Positions 24,806 through 34,443 of a DNA stretch of 64,000 bases are shown piece by piece. This DNA is from Enterobacillus tribolii. GTDB lineage: Bacteria > Pseudomonadota > Gammaproteobacteria > Enterobacterales > Enterobacteriaceae. Made by a program: the position numbers and the translations under genes. The stretch is from the NCBI RefSeq assembly GCF_003363015.1, contig NZ_QRAP01000005.1:266820-330819 (forward strand), read 5' to 3'. The notes under the pieces were generated by a model. It was not told the DNA's origin. It saw nothing but the letters and a program-made list of their open reading frames with translations, and did no database searches. Within the stretch, counting starts at the first letter, position 1. Every line of letters starts with the position of its first letter.

Positions 24806-25477
24806 ATGACCATACCTTACTGTATCCTGCATACCGAAGCTGATTCAGATGTTGTACTTAATGGACTGGGCTTTTCAGAAAACGATATTCATGCCGCTCT
24901 GACATCTGCTTTATACGAGCGCCGCAAATCCAGCAAGCTTCACCCCGCAGTCGATGCAGGGTTCCGTTTCTGGAGTGAAATGGTTGCCGCGACACGTCGT
25001 GTACTAATTGGTAAGGGTAACGGCTGGTCCCCTGAAGTGGTCAAGCGAATGGAAATGGTCGCTAACTCGGCCAGAGGAGTTAATCTGATTATCACCTCGG
25101 GTGACAGACACACCGGGCGTCCTGATGGATTGCCGAAAACCAAAAATGCCAAGGGGGAGGCAACTCGCTCGATTGTTCACAACAATCCTGGCACAGTTGA
25201 TATGTTCCAGACGGATGCGTTGTATCCAGGCAAATCTGAAATCACTCCGATAGATAGCACTCGTACTTATATCGTCCTGTATTATTATGATGCGGCTAAC
25301 AAAGAGGTTCGCTGCGAAGTGTCTTATCCGGTAGGAATGGTGAATCAGGACGGATTTGCCCGCGTAAGCGCATGGAGTGAGCGTATTATTTTGAATCCTC
25401 TGCCATTTGAAGGTGCGGATATTTTCCCTGATGAGGATTTCGATGATGACATATCAATTACTGTTGAAAGCAAATGA
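24806..25477 (+). CDS. Uncharacterised protein, first gene of a coupled pair with an HTH-M78 peptidase
   Basis: 223 aa, soluble, no signal peptide or membrane segment. I do not recognise the family. Visible features: an N-terminal alpha-helical part (ENDIHAALTSALYERRKSS, VDAGFRFWSEMVAATRRVLIGKG), a central basic/glycine segment (SGDRHTGRPDGLPKTKNAKGEATRS), a beta-rich part (TYIVLYYYDAANKEVRCEVSYPVGMV) and a strongly acidic C-terminus (FPDEDFDDDISITVESK). GGAGAG lies 6 nt before the ATG. The stop overlaps the next start (ATGA), so the two proteins are coupled. In such pairs the companion of an XRE-M78 protein is often a toxin or its inhibitor; which role applies here is unknown. Confidence 0.7.
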   Translation: MTIPYCILHTEADSDVVLNGLGFSENDIHAALTSALYERRKSSKLHPAVDAGFRFWSEMVAATRRVLIGKGNGWSPEVVKRMEMVANSARGVNLIITSGDRHTGRPDGLPKTKNAKGEATRSIVHNNPGTVDMFQTDALYPGKSEITPIDSTRTYIVLYYYDAANKEVRCEVSYPVGMVNQDGFARVSAWSERIILNPLPFEGADIFPDEDFDDDISITVESK

Positions 25478-26586
25478 GTAACCCTGTTGATGACGGTAAA
25501 CGTCTTTTTAATCCGTCCCGGCTCAAGCTGGCACGGATCAGACGCAAGCTGACCCTGAAAGAACTGGCAGAACAGATGGGGCTCTCCAGCCGTATTGTAA
25601 TTGAGTACGAAAAAGCCTATTGCCTGTACGAACCCACGCCTGAGACGGTCCAAGCGTACGCTAGGGCTCTGAGATATCCAGAGTCCTTTTTTTTCGGGGA
25701 TGACGTTGAAGCAATCGATCCACTGACTGTTTCATTTCGTTCTTTACGCACGACAAAAGCCGCCGACCAGCATGCGGCAATTGGAGCTGGCGCTTTAGGG
25801 GTTATGCTGAGCGAGTATTTCAGCACCCGCTTCACACTGCCGCAGCCTGAACTGCCGAATCTCCGTGGAAGTGAGTCTGAGATCGCCGCTCAGGCGGTGC
25901 GCGAAGCTTGGGGAATTGGTAAGAAGAGTATCACTAACGTTGTTCATCTTCTGGAGAAACACGGAGTTAAGGTGTTCTGGCTCTCAGAGGAAACTGCGAG
26001 TATCGATGCTTTTTCCTTCTGGAAAGATGATGTCCCTTACATTTTCCTCAACACACGTAAGTCAGGTGAACGTAGCCGCTTCGATGCGGCACATGAACTC
26101 GCTCACCTGGTGCTTCACCGTCATGGTGACGTCAAGGGGCAAGATGCTGAGCGTGAAGCGGATGCATTTGCGTCAGCATTTCTGATGCCCCCGGAAAACG
26201 TAATGGCCGTTAAAATGACGTTCCCGACGTTCGACAAAATTGTGCAGTTGAAATCGCTCTGGAAAGTCTCAGCGATGGCTCTGATTGTAAGAATGCGAAA
26301 TCTGAACATGCTGACAGAATGGCAGTATAACAGCCTAATGCGCGATGCGACGGCAAAGGGATATCGCACCGGTGAGCCGGGAGGAATTGAACGTGAAAGG
26401 TCGCTCATTATTGAAAAAATGATGACCGCTTTGGCGGGGAATGGCATTCATCTGACTCAATTGAGTGAAGAGCTTAACGTACCTCTGGATGAACTGAGCA
26501 GTCTGCTTTACGGTGTGGCAGCAATCAGCGGTGGTAATAGCGGAACCTCAACCTCACTATCCAGGGCCTCGCTCCGTCTGGTGTGA
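25474..26586 (+). CDS. XRE-family HTH / ImmA-IrrE (M78) zinc metallopeptidase
   Basis: 370 aa. Residues about 16-70 are a Cro/CI-type HTH (LKLARIRRKLTLKELAEQMGLSSRIVIEYEKA). A FRSLRTTKAADQ linker typical of this fusion family follows. The M78 peptidase has the zinc motif HELAH at 207-211 and the third ligand in EREADAFASAFLMP (Glu228), so catalytic residues are intact. A C-terminal helical region runs about 280-370. ImmA/IrrE proteins cleave repressor or antitoxin partners after DNA damage or phage signals. HTH-M78 proteins paired with a small partner occur in toxin-antitoxin and phage-defence loci (RosmerTA is one named case I recall). Function here is inferred. Confidence 0.82.
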   Translation: MSNPVDDGKRLFNPSRLKLARIRRKLTLKELAEQMGLSSRIVIEYEKAYCLYEPTPETVQAYARALRYPESFFFGDDVEAIDPLTVSFRSLRTTKAADQHAAIGAGALGVMLSEYFSTRFTLPQPELPNLRGSESEIAAQAVREAWGIGKKSITNVVHLLEKHGVKVFWLSEETASIDAFSFWKDDVPYIFLNTRKSGERSRFDAAHELAHLVLHRHGDVKGQDAEREADAFASAFLMPPENVMAVKMTFPTFDKIVQLKSLWKVSAMALIVRMRNLNMLTEWQYNSLMRDATAKGYRTGEPGGIERERSLIIEKMMTALAGNGIHLTQLSEELNVPLDELSSLLYGVAAISGGNSGTSTSLSRASLRLV

Positions 26587-26606
26587 AAAGGAAAGCTACT
26601 CATGCC

Positions 26607-26645
26607 TTGAGCCGCTAGAGGTAGTCTTTAGCGGCTTATTATTGA
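26607..26645 (+). terminator. Intrinsic terminator of the HTH-M78 operon
   Basis: AGCCGCTA and TAGCGGCT arms about 20 bp after the stop codon, followed by TATTATTGAT, form a hairpin with a weakly T-rich tail. Confidence 0.6.
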
Positions 26646-26722
26646 TCGTCAGTGGACTCACGCTGTCATGCTTCTGAGCAGTAACCTTCATATTCAATGT
26701 TCGCCGCATTCTTATCCATAAT

Positions 26723-26929
26723 TTACTCGCCTTCAGCCGTGTCGAAACTTTTGCTGTTCGGCAGTGTTTCGATTTCGTGATGTAGGTAAACATGTAGATG
26801 TTATTGGAGTACACACAAAGTCCGACCGCTTGCCATGGTTGTCTGTTCTGGGTTGCTCATCGTTATACGCCCTGCATTGGTGTTAAACGCAGTGAGGGTA
26901 ATCCACATCAACAAAACATTTTTCATCAT
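26723..26929 (-). pseudogene. Frameshifted gene for a small exported protein
   Basis: Read on the minus strand from 26929: MMKNVLLMWITLTAFNTNAG is a plausible signal peptide. It continues RITMSNPEQTTMASGRTLC to a stop near 26804. A one-base shift near 26820 gives VYSNNIYMFTYITKSKHCRTAK. A second shift near 26765 gives SFDTAEGE and a stop at 26723. The joined product would be a secreted protein of about 70 aa with two cysteines. Two indels explain everything, so this is probably a recently broken gene. Family not identified. Confidence 0.45.
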
Positions 26930-27088
26930 TTGTGAAGCCTCGTTTGAAGTGGATTTCAGTCGTCTTTCAATAAACGGCGTATTTAGGATGCACCTCAATT
27001 ATCTATCCGCAAAAACAATCGATACTGTATTCTTTATCGATAAAATCTATTAAAAATCACAATAGAAACTACATACGGAAAAGTGAAA

Positions 27089-27346
27089 ATGCGAAAAATC
27101 ATAGCGTTGTCTCTGGTATTTACTTCATTTGCATCAACCGCTGGTGGTATATCTTCAGGCGAAATCCAGCCATATCCTGATTACTTGGCGGCTTATATCA
27201 AAGCAGTGGTTACAGCCAGTTGCGACCAAGTGCTGGAAGATTGTGGTAAAAACTCTATTGATAGAGCCATCAAGTCCATTAGCGCTATCGCCACGAAAGG
27301 AATGGCCACCAACACAGAAAGCTACTACGTGACCTCCCCCCTTTAA
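27089..27346 (+). CDS. Small secreted hypothetical protein
   Basis: 85 aa with a clear signal peptide (MRKIIALSLVFTSFASTAGG, cleavage about residue 18-20). A mature part of about 65 aa follows with two close cysteines (ASCDQVLEDCGKNS) and a helical C-terminal half (IDRAIKSISAIATKGMATN). CGGAAAA lies just before the start. Family not recognised. It is inside the rnpB-bounded segment near its right end and probably cargo. An alternative GTG start at 27083 adds two residues. Confidence 0.5.
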   Translation: MRKIIALSLVFTSFASTAGGISSGEIQPYPDYLAAYIKAVVTASCDQVLEDCGKNSIDRAIKSISAIATKGMATNTESYYVTSPL

Positions 27347-27530
27347 ACAGGACAAGTGGATACGCGAAAAAAACCACCTGAAGGTAGTCTGAAATGAAGG
27401 CTGTAGCGATTGCCACGCTTTAGGATGTTGGGGATAGAACAGCCGTTGGTGTGCCTCGTTTGTATCACAGTCTGTGTCACATTTTCACCTATGAAGGCCT
27501 GAGACACACCAACGCATTGTTTTACAAAGA

Positions 27531-27910
<380 letters not shown>

Positions 27911-27916
27911 GCGCGG

Positions 27917-27945
27917 ATAATAGGCCATAATGGCCGGTTTGTCAC
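27917..27945 (-). promoter_or_regulatory. rnpB promoter
   Basis: On the minus strand GTGACA (-35) and TATTAT (-10, 27917-27922) are 17 bp apart, with the -10 about 7 bp before the expected RNA start. The spacer contains the palindrome GGCCATTATGGCC. The -35 overlaps the last codons of rsmI. Confidence 0.75.
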
Positions 27946-28805
27946 GCCTCCGCCTGTTCAAGCGCGTATTTATACAACGCATTCTTTTTCACGCCGTGGA
28001 TTTCCGCCGCCAGCGCCGCCGCCTTCTTCAGCGGCAACTCCTGTTGTAACAGCGCCAGCGTACGCAGCGCTTCAGCCGGCAGCGCGCCCTCGTCCGGCTG
28101 ATGACCTTCGACGATCAGCACCATCTCCCCGCGGCGGCGCACCTCATCTTCCTGCACCCACGCCAGCAGTTCACCTACCGGCGCGCCGTGAATACTTTCC
28201 CAGGTTTTGGTCAGCTCCCGCGCCAGCACCACGTAACGCGACGCGCCCCAGACCGCAACCATGTCTTCCAGGCTATCGAGCAGACGATGGGTGGATTCAT
28301 AAAAAATCAGGGTACGCGGCTCTTCGGTCAGCGCCCGCAGCGTATCGCAGCGCGCTTTGGTTTTCGCCGGCAGGAAGCCCTCGTAACAGAAACGATCGGA
28401 CGCCATCCCCGAAGCGCAAAGCGCGGTAATCGCCGCGCAGGCGCCCGGCAGCGGGATCACCCGCACGCCGGCCTCGCGGCAGCGCCGCACCAGATGATAG
28501 CCGGGATCGTTAATCAGCGGCGTTCCGGCATCCGACACCAGGGCGATACTCTGCCCCTCCTGCAATTTCGCCAGCAGTTGATCGGCCTTTTGCTGTTCGT
28601 TGTGATCGTGCAGCGCAAACAGCCGGGCGTTTATCGCAAAGTGTTGCAGCAGCAATCCGGTATGGCGGGTATCCTCCGCTGCGATCAGGTCCACCGCCTT
28701 CAGCGTTTCCAGGGCGCGGTGAGTAATATCGCCAAGATTGCCGATCGGCGTAGGCACGATATACAGCGCGGCGGAGGGTGTTAATTCCTGTTCGTCATGT
28801 TTCAT
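27942..28805 (-). CDS. rsmI: 16S rRNA 2'-O-ribose C1402 methyltransferase
   Basis: 287 aa, tetrapyrrole-methylase fold. With S-adenosylmethionine RsmI methylates the 2'-OH of C1402 in 16S rRNA, tuning decoding at the P site with RsmH. The sequence follows E. coli RsmI closely: [53 protein letters not shown] (SAM-site signature), [15 protein letters not shown] and the C-terminal [23 protein letters not shown]. It is divergent from lpoA, as in other enterobacteria. Its last codons overlap the rnpB promoter. Confidence 0.96.
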   Translation of the reverse strand: MKHDEQELTPSAALYIVPTPIGNLGDITHRALETLKAVDLIAAEDTRHTGLLLQHFAINARLFALHDHNEQQKADQLLAKLQEGQSIALVSDAGTPLINDPGYHLVRRCREAGVRVIPLPGACAAITALCASGMASDRFCYEGFLPAKTKARCDTLRALTEEPRTLIFYESTHRLLDSLEDMVAVWGASRYVVLARELTKTWESIHGAPVGELLAWVQEDEVRRRGEMVLIVEGHQPDEGALPAEALRTLALLQQELPLKKAAALAAEIHGVKKNALYKYALEQAEA

Positions 28806-28873
28806 GGTTTCATCCGGTGTGCCGATGATTTAATATTGAGCATCTTAAGAAAATAGCATCGGATGATACAACA

Positions 28874-30970
28874 ATGCTCCCCACAACCCTAATGCGCGGT
28901 AAAGCGGGTAAATGGATCCCACTCGTTCTCGCGGCCATGATCATGAGCGCCTGTACCGTACCTAAACAGGCCTCTTCACCGGCAAACGTTCAGGCTGAGG
29001 CAACCGCTTCGTCCGACTACTATCTGCAACAGATGCAGCAAAGCAGTGATGATCAAAAGACCAACTGGCAGTTACTGGCGATTCGCGCTTCCCTGCGTGA
29101 AGGCAAACTGCCCCAGGCCACCCAGTTACTGGGCTCGCTGCCCCAGAACATGACCAACGTACAGCTTCAGGAGCAGCAGTTGCTGAACGCCGAGCTGAAC
29201 GTGGCGCAGAAAAACTTCTCCGCCGTGTTTACCCTGTTGGGGAAACTCAGCCCGCGCAACCTCAGCGATGCTCAGCAGCAGCGTTACTACCAGGCGATGA
29301 TCGATGCCAGCCAGGGACGCCCCTCGCTGACGCTGATCCGCGCCTATATCGCACAGGAGCCGCTGTTGCCGGAAGCGAAGGCCCACCAGAAAAACATCGA
29401 CGCCACCTGGACGACGCTGACGCGGCTGAACCAGAAAGATTTCAGCAGCCTGATGATTAACGCCGATGAAAATGTCCTTCAGGGATGGCTGGATCTGTTG
29501 CGTGTTTATCAGGATAACCGTCAGGACCCGGCAATGCTCAAAGCCGGCATCAAAGACTGGCAAACCCGTTACCCGCAAAACCCGGCGGCAACCACGCTGC
29601 CCACCCAGCTGGATAACATTCTGAATTTCCGCGCCGCATCGACGGAAAGCATTGCCCTGATACTGCCGATGAACGGCCAGGCGCAGGTTTACGCCAACGC
29701 GATTCAGGCTGGCTTTAATGATGCCAAAAACGGCCTGATGAGTCAGATTCCGGCGCCGCAGCCGCAGGCCGTACCGGACGCAGCGCCAACGCAAGATCCC
29801 GCCGCACCGGCGCAAGAGCCGGCACCTGTCTCTGCGGACAATAGCAGCGATCCCAACGCTAACGGCGCAGTCAGCCCCAGCGCCCAGCCTGAAGCCGCAC
29901 CGGCAGAAACCGCGCCATCTGCAACCGAACAACAGCAAGACACGCAGCCCGCACCGGCGCCACAGCCCGTGCTGACGCCGGCGCCAGCCAACGCCGCCAC
30001 GCAGGTCAGAGTGTATGACTCCACCTCTCAGCCGCTTTCCGCGCTGCTGGATCAGGCGCAGAAAGACGGCGCCACGCTGGTGATCGGTCCGCTGCTGAAA
30101 AACGACGTCGATGCCCTGCACAATCTCAGCACGCCGCTGAACGTTTTGGCGCTGAACCAAACCGAAAACGTGCAGAATAATCCGAATATTTGCTATTTCG
30201 CCCTTTCCCCGGAAAACGAGGCGCGCGATGCGGCCAAGCACATCTGGGATCAGGGGAAACGTGCGCCGCTGGTGCTGGTGCCGCGTGGCGCGTTCGGCGA
30301 TCGCGTTGCCAAAGCCTTTGCTGCCGAATGGCAGGCGCTGGGCGGGCAAACCGTATTGCAGCAAAGCTTCGGCTCCAAGAACGAGCTGCAGGGCTCGATT
30401 AACGGCGGCGGCGGTATCCGTCTGACCGGCCAGCCGATTTTCGTGGCGCCCGATGCCTCGAAATCCGTCACCGTTGCCGGGCTGACCATTCCCGCACCAA
30501 TTGACCCTGTGGTACCCGCCACATCAAACGGACGCGTTGACGCCGCCTATATCGCCGCAACCCAGGGCGAGCTGACCATCATCAAGCCGATGATCGACCT
30601 CGCTAACGGTTCGCACAGCGGCGTGGCGCTGTACGCCAGCTCGCGCAGCTATCAGGCCGGCGCCGGCCCGGATTTCCGTCTGGAGATGGACGGCATCCAG
30701 TTCAGCGATATTCCGCTGCTGTCAGGTACTAACCCGGCGTTGATGCGTTATGCCGCCGGCAAGATGCGCAACGACTATTCGCTGGTGCGGCTGTACGCCA
30801 TGGGCGCCGACGCCTGGAGCCTGGCCAATCATTTCTCCCAGATGCGCCAGATCCCCGGCTTCCAGATCAACGGTGAAACCGGCGTGCTGAGCGCCGACAG
30901 CAACTGCGTTATCAACCGGAAACTGCCTTGGCTACAGTATCGTCAGGGTTCCATCGTACCGGTTCAGTAA
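28874..30970 (+). CDS. lpoA: Outer-membrane lipoprotein activator of PBP1A
   Basis: 698 aa. The lipobox MIMSAC places the lipidated cysteine at about residue 27. The N-terminal TPR-like domain runs about 40-260. The C-terminal domain of periplasmic-binding-protein fold ([29 protein letters not shown], then [26 protein letters not shown]) is interrupted by a low-complexity Ala/Pro/Gln linker of about 90 residues (about 293-378). E. coli LpoA has a shorter insert at this place. It reaches through the periplasm to stimulate PBP1A (mrcA) transpeptidase activity. Divergent from rsmI; it overlaps yraN. Confidence 0.94.
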   Translation: MLPTTLMRGKAGKWIPLVLAAMIMSACTVPKQASSPANVQAEATASSDYYLQQMQQSSDDQKTNWQLLAIRASLREGKLPQATQLLGSLPQNMTNVQLQEQQLLNAELNVAQKNFSAVFTLLGKLSPRNLSDAQQQRYYQAMIDASQGRPSLTLIRAYIAQEPLLPEAKAHQKNIDATWTTLTRLNQKDFSSLMINADENVLQGWLDLLRVYQDNRQDPAMLKAGIKDWQTRYPQNPAATTLPTQLDNILNFRAASTESIALILPMNGQAQVYANAIQAGFNDAKNGLMSQIPAPQPQAVPDAAPTQDPAAPAQEPAPVSADNSSDPNANGAVSPSAQPEAAPAETAPSATEQQQDTQPAPAPQPVLTPAPANAATQVRVYDSTSQPLSALLDQAQKDGATLVIGPLLKNDVDALHNLSTPLNVLALNQTENVQNNPNICYFALSPENEARDAAKHIWDQGKRAPLVLVPRGAFGDRVAKAFAAEWQALGGQTVLQQSFGSKNELQGSINGGGGIRLTGQPIFVAPDASKSVTVAGLTIPAPIDPVVPATSNGRVDAAYIAATQGELTIIKPMIDLANGSHSGVALYASSRSYQAGAGPDFRLEMDGIQFSDIPLLSGTNPALMRYAAGKMRNDYSLVRLYAMGADAWSLANHFSQMRQIPGFQINGETGVLSADSNCVINRKLPWLQYRQGSIVPVQ

Positions 30971-31323
30971 CCGGCTCCCGGCAAACCGGCGCACGTTATG
31001 AAGAAACGGCGCGCCGGTTTCTGGAAAAACAAGGGCTGCGCTTTTATGCGGCCAACGTCACCCTGCGTGGCGGCGAGCTGGATCTCATCATGCGCGACGG
31101 CGATACCTGGGTATTTGTCGAAGTGCGTTACCGGAAATCCTCACGCTACGGCGATGCCGCCGCCTCCGTCGATTATCGCAAGCAGCAACGGTTATTACGC
31201 AGCGCGGCCCTGTGGCTTGCCGGGCAAGGCGGAAGCTTCGCCACCACCGACTGTCGTTTTGATGTTTTCGCCATTACCGGTAGCCAGCTACAATGGCTGC
31301 CTAACGCATTTGCAGCGGAATGA
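30928..31323 (+). CDS. yraN: UPF0102 (endonuclease-like) protein YraN
   Basis: 131 aa. Restriction-endonuclease-like fold of the UPF0102 family: [39 protein letters not shown] (E-x-D...E-V-K/R catalytic-like motif) and [14 protein letters not shown]. The TTG start inside lpoA gives MATVSSGF, aligning with the E. coli N-terminus (MATVPTR), and produces a 43-nt overlap with lpoA. Molecular role not established. Confidence 0.88.
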   Translation: MATVSSGFHRTGSVTGSRQTGARYEETARRFLEKQGLRFYAANVTLRGGELDLIMRDGDTWVFVEVRYRKSSRYGDAAASVDYRKQQRLLRSAALWLAGQGGSFATTDCRFDVFAITGSQLQWLPNAFAAE

Positions 31324-31389
31324 TATTTGTCATTGAAGGGCACTCGTCACTGCCGCTGAAGAACCACATCGTCCCTGTGTGACGACCCA

Positions 31390-31995
31390 ATGGACCCTTT
31401 TACCGTGCTGGAAAGAATTAAAGCCTGTTTTACCGAAAGCATTCAGACCCAGATCGCAGCGGCGGAAGCCTTGCCTGACGCCATCTCCCGCGCAGCGATG
31501 ACGCTGGTGCAGTCATTGCTTAACGGCAATAAAATCCTGTGCTGCGGTAACGGCACCTCCGCGGCCAATGCCCAGCATTTCGCCGCCAGCCTGATTAACC
31601 GCTACGAAACGGAGCGACCCAGCTTACCCGCGATCGCACTTAGCGCGGATAATGTTGTCTTAACGGCGATAGGCAATGATCGTCTGCATGATGAGATTTA
31701 TGCCAAGCAGGTTCGGGCGCTGGGCCATAACGGCGACGTCCTGCTGGCGATTTCAACCCGCGGCAACAGCCGGGACATCGTGAAGGCGGTAGAAGCTGCC
31801 GTGACGCGCGACATGACCATCGTGGCGCTGACGGGCTACGACGGCGGGGAGCTGGCCGGATTGCTCGGGCAGCAGGATGTGGAAATCCGCATCCCTTCGC
31901 ACCGCAGCGCGCGCATTCAGGAAATGCACATGCTGACCGTCAATTGCCTGTGCGATCTTATTGATAATACGTTATTCCCCCATCAGGATGAGTAA
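31390..31995 (+). CDS. diaA: DnaA initiator-associating protein
   Basis: 201 aa SIS-domain protein. DiaA tetramers bind DnaA domain I and promote its ordered assembly at oriC for timely replication initiation. From [34 protein letters not shown] to [12 protein letters not shown] it is nearly identical to E. coli DiaA, including the SIS motif [17 protein letters not shown] and [17 protein letters not shown]. The ATG at 31390 adds a few residues; the GTG at 31405 (VLERIK) aligns better with E. coli MQERIK. Neither has a strong Shine-Dalgarno. Confidence 0.94.
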   Translation: MDPFTVLERIKACFTESIQTQIAAAEALPDAISRAAMTLVQSLLNGNKILCCGNGTSAANAQHFAASLINRYETERPSLPAIALSADNVVLTAIGNDRLHDEIYAKQVRALGHNGDVLLAISTRGNSRDIVKAVEAAVTRDMTIVALTGYDGGELAGLLGQQDVEIRIPSHRSARIQEMHMLTVNCLCDLIDNTLFPHQDE

Positions 31996-32005
31996 AGGAG
32001 TTCAG

Positions 32006-32599
32006 ATGACAATTCGTTTCCCGCTAACCCTACGTTCCCCGCTGATTGTTGTACTCAGCGCGCTACTGTTGCAGGGCTGCGTTGCGGCAGCCGTGGTGGG
32101 AACCGCGGCAGTGGCGACCAAATCGGCCACCGATCCCCGCACGGTAGGGACGCAGGTGGATGACGGTACGCTGGAGGCCCGCGTCTCTAACGCCATCAGT
32201 AAGGATGAACAATTGAAGAAAGAAGCCCGCATCGTCACCACCGCCTATCAGGGCCGGGTGCTGCTGACCGGGCAGGCGCCTTCGACGGAGCTGTCTAATC
32301 GCGCCAAACAGATTGCGCTGGGCGTGGACGGCACCAGTGAGGTTTACAACGAGATTCGTCAGGGTCAGCCGGTCGGGTTGGGAACCGCATCCAGCGACAC
32401 CTGGATTACCACCAAGGTGCGCTCGCAGTTGCTGACCAGCGATCAGGTGAAATCGTCAAACGTGAAGGTCACCACGGAGAACGGCGAAGTCTTCCTGCTG
32501 GGGCTGGTAACGCAGGCGGAAGGCCAGGCGGCGGCGAAAACGGCCAGCCAGGTCAGCGGCGTGAAACACGTGACGACGGCGTTTACCATCGTTAAGTGA
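32006..32599 (+). CDS. dolP: Dual-BON-domain outer-membrane lipoprotein
   Basis: 198 aa lipoprotein (formerly YraP). Signal with lipobox ALLLQGC, then two BON domains (about 50-115 and 128-195: ARVSNAISKDEQLKKEARIVTTAYQGRVLLTGQ, then ITTKVRSQLLTSDQVKSSNVKVTTENGEVFLLGLV). DolP binds anionic phospholipids at the division site and supports outer-membrane integrity and BAM function. The gene starts 10 bp after diaA with AAGGAG, so it is probably co-transcribed. In E. coli it also has a sigma-E promoter; none was assigned here. Confidence 0.93.
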   Translation: MTIRFPLTLRSPLIVVLSALLLQGCVAAAVVGTAAVATKSATDPRTVGTQVDDGTLEARVSNAISKDEQLKKEARIVTTAYQGRVLLTGQAPSTELSNRAKQIALGVDGTSEVYNEIRQGQPVGLGTASSDTWITTKVRSQLLTSDQVKSSNVKVTTENGEVFLLGLVTQAEGQAAAKTASQVSGVKHVTTAFTIVK

Positions 32600-32612
32600 T
32601 GTGACACGTCAG

Positions 32613-32642
32613 AAAAAGGCGGCTGCGGCCGCCTTTTTCATA
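32613..32642. terminator. Bidirectional terminator between dolP and mtgA
   Basis: AAAAAGGCGGC and GCCGCCTTTTT arms form a perfect hairpin with A- and T-runs on both sides, serving convergent dolP and mtgA. Confidence 0.9.
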
Positions 32643-32658
32643 TTCAGGTTCCGGCGGC

Positions 32659-33384
32659 TTACAGCTTATTCGCCTGCAGATATTGTTCCCCACCCAGCTG
32701 ATCCATTTGTCTCAGGATCCATTGCTGCCGCCGCAGTACGTACCCCGACGGATTTTTTGCCTGATAACGGATCGGGTTTGGCAACACCGCCGCCAGCAAC
32801 GCGGCCTGAGAGCGCGTAAGGCGCTTGGCGGGGCGGTTGAAGTAACGCTGCGCCGCTTCCTCTACCCCAAAAATACCCGGCCCGAACTCTGCAATATTCA
32901 GGTAAACGGTAAGAATGCGGCGTTTGGTCCAGGCTACCTCCATGCCTGCCGTCAGCACAGCCTCCAACCCCTTGCGGACCCAGCTGCGCCCGTCCCACAA
33001 GAACAGATTCTTCGCCGTTTGCTGGGAAATGGTGGACGCGCCGCGCACTGAACCGCCGCGTTCGTTGTGATCCAGGGCGGATTCAATCGCCGCCACGTCA
33101 AAACCCCAGTGCTGCGGGAATTTTTGATCCTCTGCGGCGATCACCGCCAGCGCCATCGCCGGCGCGATGTCATCCATGGACACCCAATCCTGGTGCGCGA
33201 TATAGCTGAAGTTACCCTTCAGCCAGGCGCCGATCTGGCGTTCCACCATCACGGCGGAAAAAGGAACCGGCAGAAAGGCGAATACCACCAGTCCTGCCAG
33301 CCACGCGCCCACGACGGTCAGGAGCAGACGGCCACCCCAACGGCGGATAGCGCCCGTCATGCCCTTGCCACGGCTTTTCCTCAT
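32659..33384 (-). CDS. mtgA: Monofunctional peptidoglycan glycosyltransferase
   Basis: 241 aa. N-terminal transmembrane anchor (about 15-37, [23 protein letters not shown]), then a GT51 domain with the catalytic motifs [13 protein letters not shown] (first Glu) and [17 protein letters not shown], and [27 protein letters not shown]. It polymerises lipid II glycan strands, supporting PBP3/FtsN at the septum. Its start overlaps the elbB stop by 4 nt. In E. coli mtgA also precedes elbB/arcB, but dolP is not next to it. Confidence 0.94.
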   Translation of the reverse strand: MRKSRGKGMTGAIRRWGGRLLLTVVGAWLAGLVVFAFLPVPFSAVMVERQIGAWLKGNFSYIAHQDWVSMDDIAPAMALAVIAAEDQKFPQHWGFDVAAIESALDHNERGGSVRGASTISQQTAKNLFLWDGRSWVRKGLEAVLTAGMEVAWTKRRILTVYLNIAEFGPGIFGVEEAAQRYFNRPAKRLTRSQAALLAAVLPNPIRYQAKNPSGYVLRRQQWILRQMDQLGGEQYLQANKL

Positions 33385-34034
33385 TCAGTCAGTTCCAGCA
33401 CCCGGGCGACCAGCTTTTCGATCCCCTGTGCGGCTTCGCCGATGGACTGCGCCAGCATGTAGGCGGGCGTCGTCACCACTTTATTGTCCAGATCGACCAC
33501 GATGTCATCCACCGGGCACACCACGTGTTCACCGCCCATCGCCTCAATCGCTTCCGCGGTGTCGGGATCGTTGCCGATCGTCAGACGAACATGCTGATCG
33601 AGCAGCCGGGGCAGCAGGGCCGGCGCGATGCAGATGAAGCCCAGCGGCTTACCCGCCATATACAGCTGCTGCACCAGCCCCTTCAGCTCAGGATCAACGG
33701 AACACTCCGCGCCCTGCGTGGCGAAGGTGCTGAGGTTCTTCGCCGCGCCGAATCCGCCCGGCACGATCAACGCATCCAGTTCCGCCGCGTCAGCCTGTGA
33801 CAACGGTTTAATATCGCCACGAGCGATCCTCGCCGCTTCCGTCAGGATATTGCGGCTTTCCGGACTCACCTCGCCGGATAAATGATTAATAACGTGCATC
33901 TGTGGCTTGTCCGGCGCAAAGATTTTCACCTTCGCACCGGCGCGATCGAGCGCCAGCAGCGTAATGACCGATTCATGGATCTCCGCACCGTCGAAAACGC
34001 CGCAACCACTCAGAACTACGCCTACTTGTTTCAT
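33381..34034 (-). CDS. elbB: Glyoxalase III-like DJ-1/PfpI protein ElbB
   Basis: 217 aa. Glutamine-amidotransferase-like fold of the DJ-1/PfpI superfamily with [23 protein letters not shown] at the start, the nucleophile region [17 protein letters not shown] (Cys) and [31 protein letters not shown]. The E. coli homologue (YhbL/GatL) has weak glyoxalase activity and was linked to isoprenoid yield. The ATG at 34034 with GGAG upstream is preferred; an in-frame start at 34058 adds 8 residues. It probably forms one unit with mtgA. Confidence 0.92.
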   Translation of the reverse strand: MKQVGVVLSGCGVFDGAEIHESVITLLALDRAGAKVKIFAPDKPQMHVINHLSGEVSPESRNILTEAARIARGDIKPLSQADAAELDALIVPGGFGAAKNLSTFATQGAECSVDPELKGLVQQLYMAGKPLGFICIAPALLPRLLDQHVRLTIGNDPDTAEAIEAMGGEHVVCPVDDIVVDLDNKVVTTPAYMLAQSIGEAAQGIEKLVARVLELTE

Positions 34035-34299
34035 AAAATATCTCCCACCGCCGAACAATTCGTTACGTTTTACGTATCTTCTTCCGGCTAATTTGGTTAA
34101 ATATCAACCGCCAGTTGTTCTTCATCAATGATTAAAAACATTGTTTTATCAATGATACTTGCACTAAGAAAGCTAACGGTGTGTAATAAGTAAAATTAGT
34201 TATGTCAATTACTAAAAGCACCCTGTTGGCAAACACTAATCCAGGTCACACATTTTGATGAATCTTGTAACAAAATCGCTTACATTTGGTATGTTGGAT

Positions 34300-34443
34300 C
34301 AGGTTTCATAAGCACTCATTAGCGATGTTTACGCAAAACGTCACGAAGATTCTTAAAAGAACCTATCATGCGTAGACAACACAGTTTCCCTGGTGTTGGC
34401 GCAGTAGTTGCGCACCCCGGCTAGTCCGGGGTCATTTTTTTTC
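34300..34443 (+). ncRNA. arcZ: ArcZ small regulatory RNA
   Basis: The 3' part from about 34384 (TTTCCCTGGTGTTGGCGCAG, then GCGCACCCCGG and the terminator hairpin 34416-34432 with T-run) matches the conserved processed half of E. coli ArcZ. ArcZ is an Hfq-dependent RNA that activates rpoS and represses flhDC and others; its 3' form is the active one. Location between elbB and arcB is as in E. coli. The 5' end is estimated: a TATGTT -10-like hexamer at about 34290 would start the RNA near 34300. The RNA 3' end overlaps the last codons of arcB on the opposite strand. Confidence 0.92.

Noticed and set aside
26835..27053. 72-codon plus-strand frame in the rnpB segment
   Set aside because: It is opposite the frameshifted exported-protein gene and starts from a non-ATG codon without a ribosome site.
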